From contig CALBZE010000041.1 in assembly GCA_937889645.1 (NCBI GenBank), positions 1 through 13,906 of the forward strand: 13,906 bases of DNA. Direction: 5' to 3'. Below, in pieces: positions 1-4,655 of this stretch (positions are counted from its first letter, which is position 1; the number at the start of each line of letters is the position of its first letter). Source of the DNA: an uncultured bacterium (lineage in GTDB: Bacteria > Gemmatimonadota > Gemmatimonadetes > Longimicrobiales > RSA9). The notes under the pieces were generated by a model, which was given only the letters and a program-made list of their open reading frames with translations, searched no databases and was not told where the DNA came from. The translations under genes and the position numbers were made by a program.

Positions 1-25
1 TCTCGGGCGGGCGGATTTCGTTGTG

Positions 26-55
26 CGGTTGGGTGGCCTATAGGCTGCCCAATCG
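26..55. other. 13-bp stem-loop with TATA loop
   Basis: Bases 26-38 pair with 43-55 around the loop TATA (39-42) if three G-T wobbles are allowed. The outer arms are CGGTTGGG and CCCAATCG. No T-tract follows on either strand, so it is not a standard intrinsic terminator. It lies close to the window edge, so its gene context is unknown. Confidence 0.4.
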
Positions 56-133
56 AACAAGAAACATGCGTTCACCGTCGGTTGTGCACTTGGGTGCAGC
101 ACCAACCCCCGCCCGACCATCCAGACCAGCCCC

Positions 134-243
134 TGCGCCGCAGGCGCACCCCCGCCGCACAGCACCCCACCCGCTGCGCAGCGCCCCCACCCGCCCCGCA
201 GGGGTCACCCGCGGCCGAAGGCCTCCACTCGCCGGCCGAAGGC
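134..243. other. Cluster of short GNA-triloop hairpins
   Basis: Several perfect short inverted repeats close on a three-base GNA loop: TGCGCC-GCA-GGCGCA (134-148), CCCC-GCA-GGGG (194-204) and GGCC-GAA-GGCC (213-223), with a partial copy GGCCGAAGGC at 234-243. A 10-bp palindrome GCTGCGCAGC lies at 173-182. The same architecture recurs at 808-824. The spacing is irregular and no protein-coding explanation fits. They may be REP-like elements or RNA hairpins, but their function cannot be told from the sequence. Confidence 0.4.
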
Positions 244-296
244 GTGTGTGCCGGGGGACCGATGCGTCGGACGTCCGCCGGATCGAGCGCCACAAC

Positions 297-538
297 CTAG
301 CACGGTTGAGAAAGAAATACCAAGTCCGCGCCAACTTTTCCGCTTTTTCGCGCCGTCCGGCGAACTGCCGGTCGATGCAAGAAACGACGTCGCAATCGTT
401 TACGAAACCGGCACCGCGCGGCACGCGTCGTGCCCAATACGCGGGGCACAAAACGGCAGCGCGGTGAACGGGAACTCCGGGGAGAGCGCCGCGCTGGAGA
501 GGACGGTCGTCGCAGTTCGGGCGGCCGTTCTCTTTTTT
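297..538 (+). ncRNA. Candidate structured RNA or leader ending in an intrinsic terminator
   Basis: This stretch is clearly less GC-rich than its surroundings (149 of 240 bases at 301-540 are G or C). It holds small perfect hairpins such as CGCCG-TC-CGGCG (352-363) and GGCACG-CGT-CGTGCC (420-434), and it ends in a strong forward terminator. No forward gene with a recognisable product precedes that terminator inside the window. A small RNA, or an attenuator leader for the gene at 843, would explain the arrangement. I found no match by eye to 6S RNA, tmRNA, SRP RNA, RNase P RNA or common riboswitch cores, and no clear promoter. It could equally be the tail of a transcript that starts left of the window. 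Speculative. Confidence 0.25.
496..538 (+). terminator. Strong forward intrinsic terminator
   Basis: Bases 496-511 pair continuously with 520-535 around an 8-base loop (512-519). The core ACGGTCGTC/GGCGGCCGT is extended by GAGAGG pairing with TTCTCT, and G-T wobbles fill the few non-Watson-Crick positions. The run TTTTTT at 533-538, then GTTT, follows on the plus strand. No T-run exists on the other side, so the terminator acts on forward transcription. This is the clearest intrinsic terminator in the window. Confidence 0.75.
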
Positions 539-550
539 GTTTCGCCTGGG

Positions 551-644
551 CCCTGAGCCCTGAGCCCTGAGCCCTGACCCCTGACCCCGGACACCTGACA
601 CCCGGCAGCCGACCCCCGAGCCCCAAGCCCCGAGCCCCCCCCCC
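551..644. repeat. Heptanucleotide tandem array, about 13 units
   Basis: Twelve consecutive 7-base units run from 551 to 634 without a break in phase. They start as CCCTGAG three times and CCCTGAC twice, then drift through forms such as CCCGGAC, ACCTGAC and AGCCGAC to CCCCGAG, CCCCAAG and CCCCGAG. The array ends in a run of ten C (635-644). The left end is the most uniform and the right end the most decayed. It starts 12 bases after the T-run of the forward terminator. Confidence 0.85.
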
Positions 645-807
645 TTGCACCACCCGTTTCCCCCCCCCTACCTTGCCTACCCACCTGGCGCCCGCCGATC
701 GGCTCTCGGCCGGTCGGCGCGGACGCGTCGGATACCCGCGAACGCCGGCGCTGCGACGACGCGCTCCCGCGGACTCCGGATACCCTGCTGTAAGCGCCAC
801 ACTTCGA

Positions 808-824
808 GGGCGCCGAAGGCGCCC
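808..824. other. GAA-loop hairpin in the leader of the DUF2306 gene
   Basis: GGGCGCC and GGCGCCC form a perfect 7-bp stem closed by a GAA triloop. It ends ten bases before the ribosome-binding site at 834-841. In RNA it would be stable and would sit in the 5' untranslated region. It shares its loop architecture with the hairpins at 134-243. Confidence 0.5.
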
Positions 825-833
825 GGCCACCTG

Positions 834-841
834 AAGGGAGG
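834..841 (+). promoter_or_regulatory. Ribosome-binding site AAGGGAGG with ambiguous start
   Basis: The strong Shine-Dalgarno sequence AAGGGAGG ends only one base before the ATG at 843. The in-frame TTG at 849 lies seven bases from it, the usual distance. The true start of the DUF2306 protein may therefore be TTG 849 (two residues shorter) rather than ATG 843. Confidence 0.6.
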
Positions 842-842
842 G

Positions 843-1709
843 ATGCTCTTGGCGACGGTGCAACCTGCGACCGCCCCCGCGCCGGCCATCGCGCCCGGCG
901 CGCCGCGCGAGGTGAGCGCACTGATCCTGCGCTGGTCGGCGCGAGGGTTGATGGCGATGGTCTGGCTCAGCACGCTGCTCTTCGGCGTCTACATCTTCTT
1001 TTTCTACGGCGGTGCGCTGGCGGTCGGGAAGGCGGAGCAGTGGAACCTGGTGCTGCCGCGGCTCTACGACCCCGAGTCGCCCGCCGGCACGGCGGGGATC
1101 GGGCTCCATTTCGTCACGGGGGCGATCATCCTGGCGCTCGGGTTCGCCCAATTCATCGCCCCGATCCGCGATCGGTTCCCGACGGTCCATCGCTGGCTCG
1201 GCCGTATCTACGTGGTCTGCTGCCTGGCCGCCGCAGTCGGCGGGCTCGTCTTCATCTTCACGGTGGGGACGATCGGCGGGACGGTGATGGATATCGGCTT
1301 CGGGCTGTACGGCGTGCTGATGGCGATCGCGGCGGTGCAGACGATGCGGCACGCCCGCGCGGGGCGGCTCGAGGTGCACCGGCAATGGGCGATCCGCCTC
1401 TTCGCGCTGGCGATCGGCTCGTGGCTTTATCGGATGGACTACGGCTTCTGGCTGATCCTGGCGAACCGGCTCGGCCACGGCGAGAACTTCACCGGCCCGT
1501 TCGATCGGGTCATGGCGTTCGCCTTCTACCTGCCGAACCTCGTCGTTGCGGAGGCGTACATCCGCAGCCAGGGGAAGAAGGCGCCCGCGGCGCTGCGGCT
1601 CGCGGCCTCCGCCGTCATGCTCGGCGCCGCGTTCCTGCTCCTGGTCGGGACCTACTACTTCTGCAAGTTCTACTGGATCCCGGGGATCGCGCTGCGGTTC
1701 GCGGGGTGA
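843..1709 (+). CDS. DUF2306-type polytopic membrane protein
   Basis: An integral inner-membrane protein of about 288 residues whose biochemical role is unknown. Hydrophobic segments lie at about 37-60, 86-107, 122-143, 150-166, 183-208, 224-239 and 253-273, giving roughly seven membrane spans. Two His-Arg motifs typical of DUF2306 (PF10067) are visible: HRWLGRIY at 116-123 after the third polar loop, and EVHRQWAIRLFAL at 177-189. The N-terminus is an Ala/Pro-rich tail with little signal-peptide character. The open frame extends upstream to 645, but that part is Arg/Pro-rich and precedes the Shine-Dalgarno sequence, so I start at 843 (or TTG 849). The gene stands alone, convergent with the M23 peptidase. 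Family assignment is by motif recall; no substrate can be inferred. Confidence 0.9.
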   Translation: MLLATVQPATAPAPAIAPGAPREVSALILRWSARGLMAMVWLSTLLFGVYIFFFYGGALAVGKAEQWNLVLPRLYDPESPAGTAGIGLHFVTGAIILALGFAQFIAPIRDRFPTVHRWLGRIYVVCCLAAAVGGLVFIFTVGTIGGTVMDIGFGLYGVLMAIAAVQTMRHARAGRLEVHRQWAIRLFALAIGSWLYRMDYGFWLILANRLGHGENFTGPFDRVMAFAFYLPNLVVAEAYIRSQGKKAPAALRLAASAVMLGAAFLLLVGTYYFCKFYWIPGIALRFAG

Positions 1710-1972
1710 GACACGGGCCGGGCCAGGTGGGCCCCGCTGCCCGGAACGGGTCGGAGCAGGCGGGCCGTGCGCCGCGAAACGGGAGGGGCGCGACGGGGCG
1801 GGGCAGGGCGGGACGGGACGGACCGGGGGCGGGGCGCGCGGCTCCATAGTCGGGTCCGTCGCCCGGAGCGCCGGGACCGGGTCCGCCAACGTGCCGGCGC
1901 CGCCCGGCGCGCCACGGCCGGACCCGCCAACATGCCAGCGCCGCCCGGCGCGCCCCGCCGCGCGGCTCTGCC
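1710..1972. other. Convergent intergenic spacer, G-rich
   Basis: The spacer lies between the stop of the forward DUF2306 gene and the stop of the reverse M23 gene. It contains a run of closely spaced G-tracts at 1781-1834 (nine or so blocks of three to five G on the plus strand, with potential to form G-quadruplexes) and a 41-bp-period direct repeat at 1883-1957. No intrinsic terminator with a T-run is visible, so the two transcripts may end through the GC hairpins of the repeat or by Rho. Confidence 0.6.
1883..1957. repeat. Two-copy direct repeat, 41-bp period
   Basis: A 34-bp block starting CCGCCAAC at 1883 recurs at 1924 with three mismatches. Each copy contains the perfect hairpin GCGCC-GCCC-GGCGC (1897-1910 and 1938-1951). 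The repeat ends 16 bases from the M23 stop codon on the downstream side of that gene, so the hairpins may act as 3' end structures. Confidence 0.8.
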
Positions 1973-3022
1973 CTACTGCTGTATCCCCGGCAGCGACAGA
2001 CCGTCGACGCTGATTTCGCCGTAGCGTACGATCCAGTGCAGGTGCGGACCGGTCACGCGGCCGGTCGCGCCGACCTTCCCGATCTGCTGGCCGGCCTGGA
2101 CCGTGTCGCCCTCGGCGACCGTCGCCTCGCTGAGGTGCAGGTAGGCGGTCACGAGGCCGGCGCCGTGGTCGATGTAGACGACGTTGCCGCCGAGGAAGAA
2201 CTGGTCGACGATGCGGACGACGCCGCGCGCGGCCGCGTGGACCGGCGCGCCCACGGCCCCCGCGAAGTCGACGCCCGTGTGGCGGCTCTGGATCTGGCCG
2301 TTGAACTCGCGGCCGTTGCCGAAGCGGCTCGTGATGCGGCTGGGTCGCGGTCGCACGAAAGGCGCCTCCCAGAGGCGCGGGGTGCCGTGCGCCCGGCGCG
2401 AGATCTCGCGGACGCGCTCCGACTCGCGGCGGATCCGCGCCAGCGTCGCCTCGTCGTAGCCGCCGCCGTACCGCGGCGCGACGGTCAGCCGCTCGTGCCG
2501 GTAGTCGCCGGGCGCGATCGCGATCCGCTCCTCGCGTCGCTCGACGCGGCCCGCGGCCGTGCGTACGACGAGGCGCAATGTGAGCTCGCCCCGGGCGTCG
2601 ACGGGGACCGCCGCCAGGGCGGTGAAGGCGTCGTCGCCCGGCTCGAAGTGGAGCGGCTCCCCCGCGAACTCGCCCGTCACGCGCGCCAGCTCCGCGCCGT
2701 CCGGGAGCACGCGGACCGTGAAGACCGTCCCCTGCACCGGCTGCTCGGGGAGCCACTCGACCCGTGCGACCGCCGGCGCGACGGCCCGCTCGATCGCCGC
2801 GAATACCGTCGGCGCCTCGGCGCGCGCGAAGCTGGAATCCGCCGCCGACGCGTGCCGCACTGCGCTCGCCTCCACGCGGTCGTCGCCAACGCCGCCCGCG
2901 AGGCGCCCACCCTCCGCGTTGCCGGCGCCTCCCGCGCCCCGCTCGGCCGCGGCCACGCCCGCCATGGCCACCGCCAACCCGGTCGCCAGCATGCGGAGGC
3001 GCCCGTCGAGAACCTGCATCAT
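1973..3022 (-). CDS. Secreted M23-family zinc metallopeptidase
   Basis: A predicted peptidoglycan endopeptidase (LytM/M23 type, 349 residues) that cuts peptide cross-links in the periplasm or outside the cell, or an activator of amidases. A short signal-like segment runs from about 9 to 26 (ending GVAAA), followed by a low-complexity linker to about 65. Residues 85-185 look like the beta-rich N-terminal domain found in front of many M23 enzymes (PF18421-like), ending PGDYRHERLTV. The catalytic domain is at about 228-345. It has zinc ligands H248 and D252 (RHTGVDF) and the HLH motif H327/H329, with H296 in YLHLS; all expected residues are present, so it should be active. The start is one of two adjacent ATG codons (3022 or 3019) behind GGAGGG. 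The longer open frame up to 3202 enters the 22-bp repeat array and is not credible. No partner gene adjoins it. Confidence 0.95.
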   Translation of the reverse strand: MMQVLDGRLRMLATGLAVAMAGVAAAERGAGGAGNAEGGRLAGGVGDDRVEASAVRHASAADSSFARAEAPTVFAAIERAVAPAVARVEWLPEQPVQGTVFTVRVLPDGAELARVTGEFAGEPLHFEPGDDAFTALAAVPVDARGELTLRLVVRTAAGRVERREERIAIAPGDYRHERLTVAPRYGGGYDEATLARIRRESERVREISRRAHGTPRLWEAPFVRPRPSRITSRFGNGREFNGQIQSRHTGVDFAGAVGAPVHAAARGVVRIVDQFFLGGNVVYIDHGAGLVTAYLHLSEATVAEGDTVQAGQQIGKVGATGRVTGPHLHWIVRYGEISVDGLSLPGIQQ

Positions 3023-3028
3023 CCCTCC
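3023..3028 (-). promoter_or_regulatory. Ribosome-binding site touching the start codon of the M23 gene
   Basis: On the minus strand GGAGGG is followed directly by ATGATG. The first ATG (3022) has no spacer at all and the second (3019) has three to four bases. The second is therefore the likelier start, still with an unusually short spacer. Confidence 0.55.
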
Positions 3029-3410
3029 GTGTCTACCGAAACTCGTCCGCCGGTGATCGTTCCGGTCGCCCAGGGGTGATACCGCGCGACGGCACGAAGG
3101 TTCGAGTGGGGCGGGCCCTCGGGCCCTGCCGGAATGCCCGCTGTCGCTGGCAGTACACCCCGCCGGCGATAGCCGCACACCCCGCTGTTGCTGGCAGTAC
3201 ACGCCGCTGGCGCTAGGCTAATGGCCCCCTATTGCTAGCCTTACACCCCGGCGGCGATTGCCGTGAGTCCCGCTGCCGTTAGCCGCACGCCCGCGTGCCG
3301 CTAACCGGACACCCTGCCGCCGCCAGCCGTACGCCGCGCCGCCGCCAGCCGTACGCCGCGCCGCCGCCAGCCGTACGGCGTGCCGCCCCTAGCCGTACGC
3401 CGTGCCGCCC
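3023..3410. other. Intergenic region between the M23 and dehydrogenase genes
   Basis: 388 bases without a gene. Next to the M23 start (3029-3112) I see no convincing promoter hexamers. GGGCCCTCGGGCCC at 3113-3126 is two GGGCCC palindromes that can form a five-pair stem with a CTCG loop. The rest, from 3127 on, is the 22-bp tandem array. Any promoter of the M23 gene should lie in the roughly 100 bases closest to its start. Confidence 0.6.
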
Positions 3411-3424
3411 CTAGCCGTACACCC
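3127..3424. repeat. 22-bp tandem array, 13 units plus a part unit overlapping the dehydrogenase stop
   Basis: Units start at 3127, 3149, 3171, 3193, 3215, 3237, 3259, 3281, 3303, 3325, 3347, 3369 and 3391, every one exactly 22 bases. A partial unit at 3413 runs into the dehydrogenase coding sequence. The typical unit begins AGCCGTAC, followed by a C/G-rich half. Units at 3325 and 3347 are identical, and units at 3369 and 3391 differ at one base. Those at the far (M23) end are the most diverged. The part unit covers the last codons and TAG stop of the dehydrogenase (reverse strand GTGTACGGCTAG). Because 22 is not a multiple of three, the array is not a coding repeat. Confidence 0.92.
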
Positions 3425-4418
3425 CGCCCATGACCGGCAGCACGATCCCCGTGATGTAGCTAGAGCACGACGGCGCGGCCAGAAAGACGTAGGCGGGCGC
3501 GATCTCCTCCGGCTGAGCCGGGCGCTTCATCGACGTGCCGTGGCCGAACAGTTCGATCTGCTCCGCAGGTTGGTCGGCGGGGTTGAGCGGCGTCCAGACG
3601 GGGCCAGGCGCGACGGCGTTCACGCGGATCCCGCGCGGGGCGAGCGCCGTCGCCAGCGACTTCGACAGGGTGTGGATCGCGCCCTTCGTCGCCGAGTAGT
3701 CGAGCAGGTTGGGATGCCCGAAGATCCCGGTTTCGGAGCCGGTGTTGATGATCGCGCTCCCCGGTTTCATGTGCGGCACCGCCGCGCGCGTCATGTGGAT
3801 GTAGCCGTAGATGTTCGTGCGCATCGTCATGTCGAGGTGCTCGTCGCCGAGCTCCTCGATCGAGCCGACGTGCAGCTGGAACGCGGCGTTGTTGACGAGG
3901 ATGTCGAGCCCGCCCAGCTCGCTCACGGTGTATGCGACGGCGTCGCGGCAGAACTCGGGGTCACGCACGTCGCCGGAGATTGTGATGCAGCGCCGGCCCT
4001 CCTTCTCCACCGCCCGCTTCGTCTCCTCGGCGTCCTCGTGTTCGTTCAGGTAGGCGACGGCGACATCGGCGCCCTCGCGCGCGAAGAGCACCGCGACGGC
4101 GCGGCCGATCCCCGAGTCGCCGCCGGTGATCAGGGCGACGCGGCCCTCCAGCTTGCCGCTGCCGCGGTAGTCCGGCGCCTCGTAGCGGGGGCGGGGCTCC
4201 AGCTCGGACTCGAGCCCGGGCTTCTCGAGGTGCTGCGGCGGCAGCGGGTTCTCCGGGTACTTGCGAGGTCCGGCCTGGACCGCGCCCGCTTCGGCCTCCG
4301 CCTCGCCGGCCTGCTTCCGCTCCCGGTCGCGGCGGTCCACCTCGGCCTGGAGGCGAAGCTGGGCTTCGGCGGTTCTCTCGGCGGCCTGGCGGTGTCGCCC
4401 CCTGCGTGCCTCGTCCAT
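3411..4418 (-). CDS. Short-chain dehydrogenase/reductase, YghA/general-stress-protein-39 type
   Basis: A predicted cytoplasmic NAD(P)-dependent oxidoreductase of 335 residues. The Rossmann core starts at about 90: cofactor loop TGGDSGIG (98-105), NNAA (176-179), structural Asn202, and catalytic Ser228, Tyr241 and Lys245 (YSATK). The active site is complete. The N-terminus is longer than a classical SDR (about 250 residues). It has a charged helix (1-50), then the PQHLEKPG-type linker (61-68) typical of the YghA/YdaD/YhxC group, which is linked to stress and aldehyde reduction; the substrate here is unknown. The start is ATG 4418 with GGGAGG five bases upstream; the frame upstream to 4496 lacks support. 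It lies 160 bases downstream of the RND permease in the same direction and may be co-transcribed. Oddities: its stop codon lies inside a 22-bp tandem array, and its ribosome-binding site touches an inverted repeat. Confidence 0.95.
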   Translation of the reverse strand: MDEARRGRHRQAAERTAEAQLRLQAEVDRRDRERKQAGEAEAEAGAVQAGPRKYPENPLPPQHLEKPGLESELEPRPRYEAPDYRGSGKLEGRVALITGGDSGIGRAVAVLFAREGADVAVAYLNEHEDAEETKRAVEKEGRRCITISGDVRDPEFCRDAVAYTVSELGGLDILVNNAAFQLHVGSIEELGDEHLDMTMRTNIYGYIHMTRAAVPHMKPGSAIINTGSETGIFGHPNLLDYSATKGAIHTLSKSLATALAPRGIRVNAVAPGPVWTPLNPADQPAEQIELFGHGTSMKRPAQPEEIAPAYVFLAAPSCSSYITGIVLPVMGGVYG

Positions 4419-4423
4419 ACAAT

Positions 4424-4429
4424 CCTCCC
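4424..4429 (-). promoter_or_regulatory. Ribosome-binding site of the dehydrogenase, abutting an inverted-repeat arm
   Basis: GGGAGG on the minus strand lies five bases before ATG 4418 and fixes the start. Its first G (4429) is also the last base of the 23-bp inverted-repeat arm, so pairing of the two arms in mRNA would place a long stem right next to the ribosome-binding site. Confidence 0.75.
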
Positions 4430-4655
4430 GGACCACGTTTCCGTTTTCCGTGATGCTCCGCATTGCTATGCCGCATACACATGACCGAGCCGCCACGTGT
4501 TAGAGCACGGATCACGCAATCCGCGTGCAGGGGGACACGCATAGCCGCGAGGTGGCAGTGCCGTGCAGCGCTCGGGCCTCAAACGGGCGGTCCCGACGCG
4601 CCAGCCCCGTGAGCATGTCGATTCGCGCCCAAACGGGAAACGGAAACGTGGTCCG
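4429..4655. repeat. 23-bp inverted repeat flanking a 181-bp segment
   Basis: The arm at 4429-4451 (starting CGGACCACGTTTCCG) is the reverse complement of 4633-4655 with a single mismatch (22 of 23). The match stops sharply on both sides. The right arm lies within codons 1051-1058 of the RND permease; the left arm lies in the leader of the dehydrogenase. The enclosed 181 bp holds the last 17 permease codons, its stop and most of the intergenic spacer, including a small hairpin at 4505-4528. No recombinase gene is in the window. Confidence 0.9.
4505..4528. other. Small hairpin in the permease-dehydrogenase spacer
   Basis: GCACGGAT (4505-4512) pairs with ATCC and GTGC of 4519-4528 with a two-base bulge and a six-base loop. 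No T-run follows on the minus strand, so it would be a weak terminator for the permease at best. It lies within the segment enclosed by the 23-bp inverted repeat. Confidence 0.35.

Larger units (their letters stand above)
1..842. other. Gene-free region upstream of the DUF2306 gene
   Basis: No reading frame here has a recognisable domain. The open frames on both strands are rich in Arg, Pro and Gly and run through repeats and hairpins, as expected of chance frames in GC-rich DNA. What can be seen, in order: a stem at 26-55; a cluster of small hairpins at 134-243; a lower-GC stretch at about 297-540 (about 62% G+C by count) ending in a strong forward terminator; a heptamer array at 551-644 running into C10; a C9 run at 660-668; the octamer GGATACCC at 730-737 and again at 778-785; and a hairpin at 808-824 just before the ribosome-binding site of the next gene. 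Confidence 0.7.

Noticed and set aside
297..540. Known riboswitch or housekeeping RNA
   Set aside because: I compared the region by eye with cobalamin, glycine, TPP, SAM/SAH, c-di-GMP, 6S, tmRNA, SRP and RNase P cores and found no conserved core. Only an unassigned candidate RNA is kept.
21..601. Small open frames in the first 600 bases on both strands
   Set aside because: They span hairpins, the terminator and the repeats, lack ribosome-binding sites and have no recognisable domain.
297..2756. Long reverse open frame of about 819 codons
   Set aside because: It runs through the heptamer array and terminator and antisense to the DUF2306 gene and part of the M23 gene. Its product is Arg/Pro/Gly-rich without any domain, so it is a shadow frame in GC-rich DNA.
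3127..3424. Plasmid-type iterons or an origin of replication
   Set aside because: 22 bp is a known iteron length, but there is no Rep gene, no AT-rich melting region and no DnaA box. The array is fused to a gene's stop codon and decays along its length.
3127..3424. CRISPR array
   Set aside because: The units are directly adjacent with no unique spacers, and no cas genes are present.
3402..4484. Forward open frame opposite the dehydrogenase
   Set aside because: It is antisense to a gene with complete SDR motifs, and the translation is an Arg/Val/Leu-rich shadow. Its last residues matter only because they match the RND tail through the inverted repeat.
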